Shown here: in pieces, positions 53,347 through 64,000 of the stretch
Layout of the letters: each line of letters begins with the position of its first letter
Position numbering within the stretch: position 1 is the stretch's first letter
NCBI GenBank assembly: GCA_034401135.1
Contig: JAWZSP010000008.1
Span: 248,001-312,000 of the forward strand
Reading direction: 5' to 3'
Length of the DNA stretch: 64,000 bases
Source of the DNA: Volutella citrinella
Taxonomy: Eukaryota; Ascomycota; Sordariomycetes; Hypocreales; Nectriaceae
The notes under the pieces: generated by a model
The model's database searches: none
Seen by the model: the letters and a program-made list of their open reading frames with translations, nothing else
Told to the model about the DNA's origin: nothing
Made by a program: the position numbers and the translations under genes

Positions 53347-54676
53347 ATGGCCCCTGATGTCACAAGACAGGCTCCTGCACGAAAGGCGAAGCGGAGGTCG
53401 AGACACGGCTGCCGAAACTGCAAGCTGAGAAAACTCAAGGTGGGCTACTACTCCAGACGATGGCCGACGGACGTGTAATTGACGACGCTTTGCGTATCAG
53501 TGCGACGAAGGCAGGCCGCATTGTAAGAAATGCACCTCGTACGGCGTGTTGTGCAATTTTATGTGCAATGTTCCCGACCTTGAGCCCGTGGCAGATGCAG
53601 CGGGCAGGCAGATACTGTTTCGAGGACGACCAAAATTGCAACCCCCTGTCACCAGTGCCGTGTGGACGTCTGATCAATTCACGCACTATAATCTGAGTGC
53701 CAAATGCCAGAATTTCGTCACCCAGTATCTTAGTCGGAGTCTTACCACGCCATACGATCCAAACATGCTGCAGGTCAACCGCAGACTCCTAGAACTAGCC
53801 TTTGCTGTGAGTGACTACAACGACATTTGTCTCATTTCATTGTCATATGTTGGTATTCCCTCTCTTAGCTAACATCTTGACTCGCAGCACCCTCTCTTGA
53901 TGCACGCGTCACTGGCTACGGCTCTCGCATATGACCGCCATTGCAACGGCCCTCTAGGCGGTCGTCGCAGTGTCGAAGAGTGCTACCACTGGTCACAGAG
54001 CACCACACTACTCAATAAGCGACTAAGGGAGCCAATCAAGGACAAAGACAAAGATGCCATCTGGGGCACGGCAGCTCTCCTGGTCATTGCCACGTATGCA
54101 TCACCCGAGGCGTGCACGCCAGAAGAATCATGGCCATTAAAGTCCTCTCATCACTCGGATCTGGACTGGGTACGTATGGGCGAGGGCAAGATGTCGCTAT
54201 GGCCCCTGGTCGATCCTCTCCGACCGGAAAGTCTCTTCCGTGTTATGGCAGCGAGTTACGCCCAGATTCTCTCGCCCCTGCCGGAGAGCGGCATTGACAC
54301 GATATCGAAACCACTAGCTTCTCTCTGTTCTCTCACCAAATCATCCACGGCGGACAACAACCCATATTTCACAGCTGCATACGGAGTTTCTCGGATCCTA
54401 GGACTCCCTGACGGCGAGGTAACAACTGGCCGGGCTCAGATGTTCACGCGCACTCTACAAGGCCGTTTCAAGGAGCTGCTACTGGAGAGAGACCCCGTAG
54501 CCCTCGTGTTGCTCTATCTCTGGTATCGCAAAGCTGGTCAGAGCATCTGGTGGATTGAACTCAGAGCGAGGGTGGAGTGTCCCGCTATATGCTCCTACCT
54601 CGAGCTGTATCACAAGCAGGACGCCGCGATCCAGGCATTTCTTCCAGGAGGAGCTCTCGCAGACGATTTAAGCTAG
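53347..54676 (+). CDS. Zn2Cys6 transcription factor (short type)
   Basis: Exons 53347-53439, 53501-53806 and 53888-54676 give 395 residues. It starts MAPDVTRQAPARKAKRRSRHG, and the cluster CRNCKLRKLK/CDEGRPHCKKC with SYGVLC is split by the first intron exactly after the third Lys. This is typical of the upc2-like/sterol-regulator-type short Zn2Cys6 family. A regulatory part with HPLLMHASLATALAYDRH and LNKRLREPIKDKDKDAIWGTAALL follows. The target is unknown; the divergent oxidoreductase is a candidate. Confidence 0.9.
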
Positions 54677-54950
54677 TTAGATGGGCTGAATAGAACATCC
54701 TTCATCAAGTGAAGTTGACTATAACATAGACTCGAAATATATATTCGATCAGCGGCTAGTAGATAGATGCAAGACGAAAGGTTGTGTGACAAACAGATCC
54801 ATAATACAAATGACAAAAAGCAAGAACCAAGCATAGAGATCTATCCCATCCGTCGAGAATGCCCAGAACAAACAAAGAACAACAGAAGGTAAATCAAGAA
54901 ACATATGAACCAGTCGTCTATTCGCTCAGTCTCACAACCCAAACTACCAC

Positions 54951-57154
54951 CTAATACCTCATAGTAACAGTGCAGCGTCGGCCCCTGCCGTCCCAGATGT
55001 GCTTGCAGTGCGTGTCCTCCTGCGGGTTAATGGCGGGAGCATCGGCGTACTTGATCCAGGTATAGTCAAACCGGAACTTCTCCGAGTTGTTGTTGCCGTC
55101 CTGGGCACACAGCTGGCCGGCCCTAATTTCGAGGCTGTACTCAAACTTGCCGGGCGCTCTGATAGAGGTCCACGACTCCCTGCGCTCCTCGTCGTTCTTT
55201 CCCTCCTTGCATTCGAGCATTTGGTCAATCTTGGCTCCGTTTCCAGTCTCGACGCGAATTCGCCGTCCTGTTACGTTCCATAGTTAGTATTCATCGTTTC
55301 TTTTCTCTTTTTCAGGATTCATGTGAGTTGGTTGCTTACCCTTGTTCACGTCGTCCTTGTCGGCAAAGATGACACTGATCTGATCGCAGTTGAGCTCCGC
55401 CCCCTCCGAGTCCGTCCAGCGGCCGTTGCAGCCCTGGGGCTCGGGTTCATGCTCGGGCAGCTTCTTGAAGATGCAGCGGCGTCCCAAGTCGTAGGCCAGG
55501 TATGGGTAGACGCCCTTGCACTCTGGCGAAGCGTTGGGGTTGTAATGGTTCTTGCCGTAGGCTATCTCGGACCAATCAAACATGAATCCCGGGTTAGTCG
55601 TCTGTCCGGGGCACGTCTGTCCAGACGTGATGACAATGTAGTGGTTGAAGTGGGCGGCAGAGTTCAAGGAAGTCTTAGACTCCTTGCCGTTGTCGCAGTT
55701 GAGGTCTTGGTCGATATTCGCGCCATCTCCAGTTCGGATTCGGACTCGTCGGGCTATCAATTATTAGTCTCCGCGAGATGAAGAAGACCCTTCATGTACT
55801 TACGGTTGTTGTCGTGTCCGACATCAACATTCGATTCACCAAGCACGACACTAATGTAGTCGCAAGGCACGAGACCATGGCCATCGTCCCATCCTTCCGG
55901 AGGACAATCCTTGGGCTTCACAACCATGCCCTCCTTGTCTTTCTTGTACTCCTCCAGCACAAGATCTCGCACCTTCTCGTGCATGGGAATCTGCGGGTGA
56001 AGGATCTTTACTCGGTTACCCATCCATCCCCAGAAGCCGCCGCCGTCTCTGGCGGCGATGCCTTCAGTCTCGACGCTGTCATATACTTTGTTCATGAAGT
56101 CCTGGTAGCTTTCGAACTGTGCTTCGCCGCCACCAGGGGTACCGTCGCCATTCTGGGGTCCACCCGCACCAGCCAAGACCTTCTGTTCGGCCTTGTCAAG
56201 CATCTCTTCGTACTTTTCGTTTTTCGGCTCCCCGTAAGGGAAGTGATAGATCCAGAGCCTGTTGTTGTTCTGGTCCGGCTCAACAATTCCCTCCTCGCAG
56301 TATCTGTGGCCGTCCATGTGCTTGTCAATGTTGATGAACTTGACGCCCTTGCCATCCCAGCGAGCCACCGCCTCGGTGATGGCGTGGTTGAGCTTGATGC
56401 TCATTCCATTTAGCTTCTGTCGCAGCTCCCGAGTCATCATGTTCTTGCCGTGCAGGGGATTCAAGTTGTAGGCAAAGGTGACGCCGTCACACTGCGCGGT
56501 CTGGTCGTTGTAAAACTGTGGGAATCCGGTGACATAGAGCTTGAAGTTGTTGCCAGCAGGGCCCTTGCGGCCTCTCTCCACCACCTTGTTGATGGTGGCA
56601 TCGATGTTGTTGATCAGTTCAGGGCTTTCAATCAGCTTGGTAGAAATGCCGATTTGCTCCTCGCAAGTCCTAGAGAAGCCTCCATTGAACAGAACGCAGT
56701 GAGTAATGATGCCGAGAAAGTCAATGTCGTTTCCTCCAACTGAGAGAGTGGCCATGGATGGATTTCCAAACTTTGGCCGGGTGCCAAACCCTTGGAAAAG
56801 GGGGCGGTTCGACGTGTCATCGTCCAGGAACTGGTAGTTCTGCACATCCTTGGTAGTAGATCCAGAGCAAACCACATTGTTGAATTGGCGCGCTCCGTTG
56901 CCCATGATGTCCGTGTTGGCGTTCATAAGAGTCGGATAGGCGTGATCATAGCGGAGGCAGCGCCCAGAGTCGGTCATCAACTGGCCGGCTCCGACTCCAG
57001 ATGAGTACGAGTCACCAAGGGCAGTCCATTCGAAGGTGTTTCGATCGACAAGTTGCTTGGCCACCATCAACTTCGCTTCAATGGGCGAGGCAAAGGCACC
57101 GGGCAGCACCGCCAAGGCCGCCAGGAGAGTGACTGGCTTGGAGAAGGCAACCAT
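54951..57154 (-). CDS. Secreted SGNH/GDSL hydrolase with duplicated C-terminal module
   Basis: Exons 57154-55804, 55753-55340 and 55267-54951 give 693 residues. A signal peptide (MVAFSKPVTLLAALAVLPGAFA) precedes an SGNH esterase/lipase-like domain (about 40-330): ALGDSYSSGVGAG holds the catalytic Ser, SVGGNDIDFLG the Gly and Asn blocks. The C-terminal ~280 residues form two copies of one cysteine-containing module. Each has CDxISV, then RR[VI]R[IV]xTGxGAxIDQ, a FxFDWxxIxY-like segment and GRRC near the end. Both introns fall at the same point and phase (phase 1, just before RR-V/I-R) of the repeat, so the duplication included the intron. TATAAA at 57278-57283 (minus). Confidence 0.88.
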
Positions 57155-57277
57155 GATTTAGACTGAAGAAAAACAAGTAAACGATGAGGTTTCTGAGTGT
57201 AGACAAGGAAAGACAATGAAGGAGAGGGTTGTTGATGATGAGATGAGAAGCAGTTGATGGAAGCTAAAGCTCATGGC

Positions 57278-57283
57278 TTTATA
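57278..57283 (-). promoter_or_regulatory. TATA box of the SGNH hydrolase
   Basis: TATAAA on the minus strand about 125 bp before the ATG at 57154. Confidence 0.5.
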
Positions 57284-58235
57284 CAAGTCGCCATCACGAG
57301 GCCCATACTTGTCGCCAGCTTGGAGTTGCTATACAAAGAGAACTTCTGTACGCAATCTGAAGGATCAAGCAAATGATGGCTGTGTTCTGAGTGATGCTAT
57401 ATTCAGTCGTCTCCAAGCTTCGAGTACCGTGCGGTATGGAGAACTCGAAACGTAGGTGCTGCGTGGGGAGACAGCTCCCCGTCTCCCAATCACTATGCGA
57501 TAGCACCACAATTCAGACCAAGTTAGGGTATAGTCTTCAGTTGGCCTATCCACATAGTGTGGGCCTGGTTCAAGCAACCCCCAGCCACAATGCCAAGCTA
57601 CACCACCTTGTGTTCGCCCACCCTGGCTTTGGTCCTTTTGGATAGGAGGATGGAACAAAGTACTTCCTCGAATGGCTGTCTTGTAGCGCTGGGGCCTGGC
57701 CAAGACTTTTGGGGGCACTTTGGCGATACTGACAGGGCTATTGGTTGGCCGTGCCAAGCCAAAGTCCCGTCTTGGCTGGAGTCCGGGCCCCCAAGAATGT
57801 CGCTCTATATGGCTCCACCCCAAGGGCGCAGCAATCCTATCTGACGTGAGGGTAGCAACAATCTTGTGGCGCAGGGCATATGCAACCTTGAATCCGATCG
57901 TCCACTGGCGACCCTTCTCTGAAACGTTAAAACCAAAGGTCTTCCCTCGAACCATGTGTCGGGCGCCGGACCCTGGACACCTAGTGTTAATTGTGGCAAC
58001 CTAATCACCTTAATCACCGAGTCCATCTTCACTACGCAGTAGTTTCAGCACTTTCAGCGTGGCCGTCGCCCTAATTGGGCTACATCTTTCACAGATCACG
58101 CCCCTTTCCCTCAGTCAACCGGCTTCAAAGATCAAACCTCAATCAACGCCAATCAATCCTATCATCGCCACGGGCTCCATAGCCGTGCCCATAGCTAACC
58201 CGCTTCGCGAACTGGCTTCGCCTATCCATCTCAAT
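57284..58235. other. Divergent intergenic stretch (about 1 kb)
   Basis: Promoters of the SGNH hydrolase (minus) and the ML-like protein (plus). Open frames on both strands show no recognisable family. Confidence 0.5.
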
Positions 58236-58990
58236 ATGCGACTCTCGCCGAAACACGCTGCCAGTGTCCTGCTGTCGTTGGCTCCCACTCAAGCCACCCA
58301 GAAGCCGGTGGGCGGCCAACTGCCTGGTCAAGCCTTCCTAGCTCCCGGTTCACCCCAACCTACTATACCCGGCGGCTCGCCTTTGACATTTTGCAACGTT
58401 TCTCAGCCTTCAGACATCTTCAGCATTTCCTCTGTCGAAATCACCAAGCAACCAGTGTACATGTATGCCATATCCATACAACGACCAATCCTCGCACGCC
58501 TATAAAGCTAACTGATGGTAGCGACGATTCCTTCGAGTTCCACCTCTATGGCACCTTTCAAAAGTCCTTCCCGCCGGGTTCGACTATGGAATTGACTGTG
58601 GATTGCGGCTCCCGTTGCTATGAGGATGGATACGTTCTCAACCAGACCACGACAGTCGACTTCTGCGAGAACAGCCACATTGGACAGCCCAACTCGTACC
58701 ATGGGATGGAGGGGGGTGCTTGCCCTCCGCAAGAGGGAGAGGCAAAGATTACATCGATGGGATACGCCTTGCCAATGATCTTCGGCGCACCGGTAAGCAC
58801 ATCGGGGACAACTATTGTGACAGTGACTGACCACATTCAGGCGTGGTACAACATCACGGTCGATGCCAAAACGTCCGACGGCGAACGAATATACTGCCTA
58901 ACGGCCGAGGTCTGCTTGAGGTGGGAAGACGGGGGTAGAAACAAAGGCTTTCGGCCAGGGCCGTGGGATGATTGCAGGTGGCCAAGATAA
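58236..58990 (+). CDS. Secreted ML-domain/NPC2-like lipid-binding protein candidate
   Basis: Exons 58236-58462, 58522-58792 and 58841-58990 give 215 residues. An N-terminal hydrophobic stretch (HAASVLLSLAPTQA) may be a signal peptide. The body has LTFCNVSQPSDIFSISSVEI, then DDSFEFHLYGTFQKSFPPGS, TMELTVDCGSRCYEDGYVL, VDFCENSH and, near the end, ITVDAKTSDGERIYCLTAEV. The pattern of C...SxxFxIxSVEI..., xFHLxGT..., ITVDAxxxDGxxIxC matches the ML/NPC2 sterol- or phospholipid-transfer fold. A Pro-rich stretch precedes it. Introns are 59 and 48 bp with clean phases. Confidence 0.7.
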
Positions 58991-59793
58991 ATCCGATGGA
59001 GGAAGCGGACGATCAATGCGTATATGATGAGACATGACAACCGATGCTTCCACTTGTATAATTCTCTTTTGCGTCCTGTTGGGCTATTCCATAGTTGCTA
59101 TATTTAATTGCTCTTTCAGTGTCAATTGAGACACTCATGTACATTTTCACCAATACTACGTTTTGTGCAATACCACTGCAGAATCTCGTTAAAAAAAAAA
59201 TAACTCGTTGATCACCCTGTCTCCACACAGAGACTGCAAAAAGCAACGCGCTGCAGTTGTCCCTCGATGGTCTCCTGAAAAGACAGACGCCGGGGAGATC
59301 CGACATCTGAAGATAATGCGGCTATCAAAGGCAATCTTGGCGTTAAATCGCCTGAGCACCTGAAGAATCCTGAAGGATCGCAAGGAATCAAGCGTTGCCC
59401 TATTCACCCCGCAAAAGGAAATGCCCGGCTTGCTTGCAGGGGTGCCCTTGTCGCTTTTGAGCTATATACATGATCAACGTGCAGCTAGATTCGCGCTGGT
59501 TGGCCACTATGACCTGGCAGAGCATTGGCAAATCGGCGCAGGCGGCACAGCTCCAGGGACAAGAAAAAACTGGGAGAGGGATGGTTACTCCATAGCGTTT
59601 GCTATATTCTCATTAGACATTCCGCCAACCTCTAGGAAATGCGGCATTGATATTAGTTCTAGCCACATCCGTCATTTTTATTGTATTTAACACAGCTGCA
59701 GCATTACGCGCGGTGCTTATTTGAGGAAAAGGCCTTAAATCACGCTTCGCTACTCGTCGCATGTTGATTCTGGGTGAACCAAGTGAAGACTGA
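58991..59793. other. Intergenic stretch (800 bp)
   Basis: Between convergent genes. Holds a poly-A tract at 59191-59201. Nothing else recognised. Confidence 0.5.
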
Positions 59794-60075
59794 TTACCCA
59801 TATCGCACAGATTCAACCGTTCCATCTGCCCCCATGTAGATGGTAAGTCGATCCTCGTCATAATCCATCAGTTCTATGCTCCATATTTTGCGCGAATTAG
59901 CGGGTAGAAAAGCCTCGCAAAATGTCTTCTCGCGGCATAACCATCCTGCGCTCAGAGCGTACAGGCACCCACCCACCACGGTAGGGGTAATGCCGACTAG
60001 CTTTTTACCCACAAGGATTTCCGTCCACTCCTCTTCTGTCCTTTTGCTCGGTTTAGATGGATGTCGGTCTGACAT
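59794..60075 (-). CDS. Possible I78-type peptidase-inhibitor-like small protein
   Basis: 93 residues from MSDRHPSKPSKRTEEEW. EEEWTEILVGKKLVGI at the start and MDYDEDRLTIYMGADGTVES near the end recall the I78 inhibitor layout (W..LVGK ... DYxxxRxxIxxDxxGxVxxVxxG). The middle (YALSAGWLCREKTFCEAFLP) is longer and carries two cysteines, so a hidden intron or divergence is possible. No signal peptide. An ATG at 60135 is in frame but less convincing. The call is tentative. Confidence 0.4.
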   Translation of the reverse strand: MSDRHPSKPSKRTEEEWTEILVGKKLVGITPTVVGGCLYALSAGWLCREKTFCEAFLPANSRKIWSIELMDYDEDRLTIYMGADGTVESVRYG

Positions 60076-60933
60076 GGTACTCGTCTCTTGGCTACCAAAT
60101 GTGTGTTTGTCGTCTTGTCGGTTGATACAGTGCACGACGGAACCCAGTCGGCCAAACGGTTTGGTGATGTTTTCTGGATCTTAGCTTGCGGGCAAGTGGC
60201 AAAGCCGAGAGGCCAGAATAAATCACAGCAATGGACAGATCCTGGAAGGTGGCTGAGTCACCGGGCTGGCCAACCAGTAACGCGGGCCATGGTTGATTGC
60301 AACGCTGTTGCCTGGTCCTACCCTATTCTACACCAAGGCCAGCGCCGCAAGAACAGTCTCAATTTACAGGAGGGTGAGCTACCATTATTATAGTATGATG
60401 AGCCGTAGTATTTTTGTCTCGCAGTCGCAGAACGCTCGGAGAAATGATGGAACGGGAGCCAAATTAGGCTGGTGTTGGGACCAACTACGAGGTATTACTT
60501 TTTAACAGGCTCAGCGGAGAGGTCGTGATCGCGCTTTGGGGAGATGCCACAGGCCACAACAGCTTTGGATATTTACTGCCCGGTTTTTTTTTAAATTTTT
60601 TTTTTGACATGCAACGCATCCTACCTCAACGGCCAGCAATCTCCGAGTTCGATGCGCGGCGCCAGGACTCGATTCTTGATCTCGCCGGCGTGATTGCTCC
60701 CCGCGTCATCCAAATCCAGTTTAGGTGCCCTATGCCTGTTTGGGGCTAGACATAATCGCCGACCCACACCAGAGGAGTGACAAAATTACCAAATCGAGCA
60801 AGTGGCGGGCATCATGGAAGAACCGGAAAGCCAGCCAGACAACTATAAAATCGATTGACTGATCCAAGGTTTCCCAGATTTCCAAGCTTTCATCCTCACA
60901 AGTATCAACCACAAGCATCAACATCTATTCACC
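60076..60933. other. Divergent intergenic stretch (850 bp)
   Basis: Upstream of the glutathione transferase gene; a T-rich tract at about 60585-60606. Open frames on the plus strand (60088-60505) show no family motif. Confidence 0.5.
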
Positions 60934-61843
60934 ATGACTGCTAATCGAGGAGCGACAATCACCCTCTACTGGTGCGCCATCTCCATCTTCATCCTCCCAA
61001 GCCAAACACTGCTAACTTCGACAGGCTCAACCGGTCGCGCGCCCACCGCGTCATGTGGTTGATGGAGGAGCTCTCTCTCAATTACGAAATCAAGAAGTAC
61101 TACCGTGGGCAGAGCGGTGTCGCACCGCCTGAGCTGAAGAAGATCCATCCCTTAGGCAAGGCGCCTATCCTCCGCCTGGATGCACCAAATGCTCCCAAGC
61201 CCGTCGTACTAGCTGAGTCAGGTCCCATCTTGGAGTACTTGCTCGACCACTTCGGCCAGGGGAGCACCCTTGTCCCGAGGCGGTATCGCGACGGCCTTGA
61301 GGGCCAGGTCGGCGGCGAGACGGAGGCGTGGCTTCGATATCGCCATTTTATGCACTATGCCGAGGGCAGTATCATGCCGCCGGTGGGTGTGCAGCTCATT
61401 ATGAATGGTAAGCAATTACCCTGAGGATTTATAGATGCCTAGGACAGAGGTGTTCACCGTGGCCAAGAGAAATACATTGCTGACACCGTGTAGCCCTCCA
61501 GAAACCTCCCGTGCCGCTGCTAGCCCGTCCATTGACCGGCCTTGTCGCGCGCTCGCTGCAAGCCGAATTTCTGACTGCAGAGCTAGCGACACACTTTGGA
61601 TTCCTCGAGGAGCAGCTCCGGTCGGCGCCCAAGTCAGGCCCATTTCTCTGCGGGAGCCAGCTCACGGCCGCCGACATGCAGATGAGTATACCCGCCCAAG
61701 CAGCTGTCACGCTCGGTATCGTGCCGCTGGAAAAGTACCCGCGCATTGTTGCCTACGTCCGTGAATTGGAGAAGACGGACGGCTACCGCAAGGCGGTACG
61801 CAAGATTGAGGAGATGGAGGGCAGTCCTTTTGTGCCGCTCTAG
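60934..61843 (+). CDS. Glutathione S-transferase
   Basis: Transfers glutathione to electrophiles. Exons 60934-60971, 61025-61407 and 61494-61843 give 256 residues. MTANRGATITLYW/LNRSRAHRVMWLMEELSLNYEI is the thioredoxin-fold start (LxxSRAHRVxWLLEEL form, quoted in parts). HPLGKAPIL and LAESGPILEYLLDHFG hold the cis-Pro and glutathione-contact Glu-Ser. The C-terminal helical domain ends FLCGSQLTAADMQMSIPAQ (with the N-capping box) and YPRIVAYVRELEKTDGYRKA. It resembles fungal Ure2/GSTFuA-like or Gtt1-type cytosolic GSTs. The short first exon is typical. Confidence 0.92.
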
Positions 61844-63274
61844 CAGCGATCGGATGTTGAATATAGAATGGGGCTTCGGAATCTGTCAGGCTGTGAGCAT
61901 CGGGGTCCAATTTCAGCTTGCGACATGAAACGATTATTATTAGGTTGTCGATAGAATTGGAAACAAACGTTGTGTATATCTTTCACGCGTCGCTACTTGT
62001 GCCATTACCTAGGCTCACGCATCATCCAAGACGATGTGCCCCTGATGTGTCATGGCATGGGTCAGACAGGGCCAAGGACTGAAATCGGACGACTCACGAC
62101 GTGGCTATGCAAAAAAAATCCTTGAAGTACTTGATCGGAGTATAACCCAAAGGCGTATGAATGATCCCTTCCAACAGGAACTGTGCTGCAGAAAGCAACG
62201 TGCCCATATGCCATGGCCGCTATCTGAATGAGCTCTCCCAGTCAGTCCACATCAATGAATCTTTCTATACAAGATCTGGCAAAACACTTAAACGTTCAGG
62301 CAACCTAGATGGTAGGGAGTGCTCAACATACGGTAGAAATATTCCCAGACCCCCTGCCGACGTGTAGAAGAGAAACACCTCATCTTTGTGCACAACGTCA
62401 TGAGACGACGATCCACAGCGAGTAATATTTCTCTTTTGAGACATGAATTCCCCAAAAGAACGTGACTGGCTGGATACAACCCGAAATCATGCAGCATAGT
62501 ACAGGCCGTATCGTCGGCCCGTCGGCTCTTCACTCTGCTCTGCGGTGATTGTGAGCAGGTTTGTTCAAAACAGCATACAAGCACTGTTGCCGACAGGCAC
62601 AGCACCACTCATTTAACATGAGAATATGCAGAACCCTGGAAACTAGGTCCGTCGCAGGGGGTATATGGCGCGACGGGCCGAACCTCATCGAGCCTGAAAT
62701 GATTCTGTTGACGCGGCCAGGACCACTCGGACTTTTTGACAGTTCCGCGCGTCAACACCAAGGCACAGCTGCATTCCACCGCAACGCATGTCAGCGAGTT
62801 CCGGATCGAGGGGCCGCAAAGTGTTGCCCTTTTCAATAAGACGGACCCCTGGTCGCGGGACCGGGATCTGTCGGGGAGGGGGCGGCCTGCATGGCAAGAT
62901 CTCGCGACAATTCGCAGCTTACGCCCTTTGACTGGCTGGATGAAGCTTGCCGTAAGACGCCAACCCCGCGTTCTAGCCCCTTTGGTCTACCCGGTTGGAC
63001 TTTGGAAAATCACGCCAGCTGTATGGCTGTCTGGATCGCAGGGTTGCGAGTGCCTCGAAATACGAAGCCGACGCACGATATGCCTGGAACAGGAGAATAT
63101 TTTGCCAGGACATCTGCCGCATCAGGGCCGTCCACCCATCCTACAGCGTATAGAAGGATGGCCGGCCCGTGCAACCGACGTCTTGCGCATTGAATCGGCA
63201 ATAAGCTTGCGAGACAGCTCATGATGTCGAGGTTATAGATGAAGCATCACGTCGGCGCGGGCAGCGACAGCATG
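61844..63274. other. 1.4-kb intergenic stretch
   Basis: A long plus-strand open frame (62736-63224) is not convincing: it has no motif, poor codon use and overlaps open frames on the other strand. Nothing else recognised. Confidence 0.5.
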
Positions 63275-63281
63275 TATAAAA
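63275..63281 (+). promoter_or_regulatory. TATA box of the peptide-precursor gene
   Basis: TATAAAA, 94-100 bp before the ATG at 63375. Confidence 0.55.
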
Positions 63282-63374
63282 CCTCGATGCCTTCCTTACC
63301 CAGAGAGATTCTCCAAACCAGCCTCATAAGTCACAGCACATCCTGCAGTTCACCAAAACAACCAAACCGCCACC

Positions 63375-63709
63375 ATGCAGTTCTCCCTCTTTGCCATCGC
63401 CGCCGTGGCCACATCCGCCTTTGCGCTTCCCTCTCCCCAGTCGGGCTCGCTCCCTGCTATCGGGGAGGGACAGGCATACTACTTCTTCGGCGGCGAGGAC
63501 GGCACCGTTAGCTACAAGGCTGGCCCTTACACCGGAAACCAGAAGCGCGATGACTCGGCCGGGCTTCAGCGTCGCCAGTGCCTGTGAGTACCCAGCCCAA
63601 CAGCGGACATTGCCAGAACGGCCAGTATTCCGTACCACTGCTAACCACTGTTGGTGTCAGGTGCTACCGATGTGGCCCCCAGATGTGCTGCTGGGGCCCA
63701 GACTGCTAG
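63375..63709 (+). CDS. Secreted precursor of a short six-cysteine peptide
   Basis: Exons 63375-63583 and 63661-63709 (77-bp intron with CTAAC branch site) give 85 residues. A strong signal peptide (MQFSLFAIAAVATSAFA) is followed by a pro-region of about 50 residues with no cysteine. Two dibasic sites typical for Kex2 follow: QKR before DDSAG and LQRR before QCL. The C-terminal 18 residues after the second site hold six cysteines, including a CC pair (QC-LC-YRC-x3-MCC-x4-C pattern). The second exon codes almost the whole cysteine part. This layout is that of a processed, disulfide-rich mini-peptide, as known for fungal effectors, pheromone-like and toxin-like peptides. The function is unknown. 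Confidence 0.8.
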
Positions 63710-64000
63710 ACGAGTAGCAAGATATTGGAAGGATGGGAAGACAGCTGTCACTCGTTGGGATTCCTATCGTACAACTCTACAAGAAGTTCTCGTATTCAAG
63801 ACTCCAGTCCGGTTTCTATTCCTGCCGGTGTACTTCAACCAATCCAAGATCTCCAGACAAGATTGTTTAGTATCCGTCTATATCATTAGGCATACGAATA
63901 CTGCTTCTTCTCCTTGGCCGAAAATTTGGTAATGTCGAACCTGGTCCCGCCAATAGTCTTGCCGTAATGACCCTTGTACTTTCTCAACTACAACCACGGT
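63710..64000. other. Right-edge flank
   Basis: 3' flank of the peptide gene. No feature recognised before the window ends. Confidence 0.4.

Noticed and set aside
55323..55781. 152-residue plus-strand frame and similar ones at 55778-56413
   Set aside because: Shadows of the SGNH hydrolase on the other strand.
62736..63224. 162-residue plus-strand open frame
   Set aside because: No motif, no conserved-looking hydrophobic pattern, competing frames on both strands.
1..64000. Polyketide synthase or NRPS secondary-metabolite cluster
   Set aside because: P450s, reductases and regulators are present but no backbone enzyme is, so a catabolic cluster fits better.
1..64000. CRISPR arrays, bacterial operons, rRNA genes
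   Set aside because: The sequence is a spliced eukaryotic genome and no such structures were seen.

Overview
This window comes from a filamentous ascomycete fungus, most likely a Sordariomycete of the Hypocreales type (inference). The genes carry many short introns (about 45-90 bp) with GT...AG ends and CTAAC/CTGAC/CTCAC-like branch sites. The protein set is typical of such fungi: PDR-type ABC transporter, Zn2Cys6 regulators, MFS sugar porters, P450s, small secreted cysteine-rich proteins. There are signs of RIP-like C-to-T decay. I rebuilt exon structures by hand for almost every gene from frame continuity, splice signals and family motifs. No rRNA, convincing tRNA, CRISPR array or intact transposon was seen.

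Layout. 1-10 kb: the 5' end of an ABC transporter running off the left edge, a broken secreted-protein gene, a P450, a cysteine-rich single-pass membrane protein and a sugar transporter. 10.6-31.7 kb: a dense catabolic block. It holds a GH3 beta-glucosidase with a PA14 insert, a metallo-beta-lactamase-fold lactonase, a PRISE-type reductase, a phenol-hydroxylase-type FAD monooxygenase, a second P450, a regulator with both C2H2 and Zn2Cys6 fingers, a fumarylacetoacetate-hydrolase-family enzyme, an extradiol (VOC) dioxygenase, an MFS permease and a quinone oxidoreductase. An AT-rich RIP-like relic lies inside it (about 17.1-17.8 kb). 31.7-43 kb: a ubiquitin-like fragment, a GNAT acetyltransferase, a Zn2Cys6 regulator, then an SDR, a sugar transporter and a D-galactonate-dehydratase-like enolase (a probable sugar-acid module) and an NmrA-like protein. 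43-64 kb: a decayed Zn2Cys6 regulator, two uncharacterised genes, a 12-Cys secreted protein, an F-box protein, an M35-like metalloprotease and a zinc-type oxidoreductase (both with apparent 1-nt frame breaks in homopolymers), another Zn2Cys6 regulator, a secreted SGNH hydrolase with a duplicated C-terminal module, an ML-domain-like secreted protein, a possible I78 inhibitor, a GST and a tiny secreted peptide precursor.

Main result. Eight genes of the catabolic block form four head-to-head pairs, and each shared promoter holds one match, near its middle in three of the four and closer to GH3 in the first, to the same 13-bp motif ACCACMTTANCCG (starting at 13573, 20269, 26854 and 30415). With the enzyme types this suggests one regulon. 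A plausible pathway is removal of a sugar (GH3), lactone opening, ring hydroxylation, extradiol ring cleavage and C-C hydrolysis of a plant phenolic, controlled by the C2H2/Zn2Cys6 factor encoded in the middle. The second notable item is the gene at 63375-63709. It encodes a signal peptide, a short pro-region and, after dibasic sites, an 18-residue C-terminal peptide with six cysteines.
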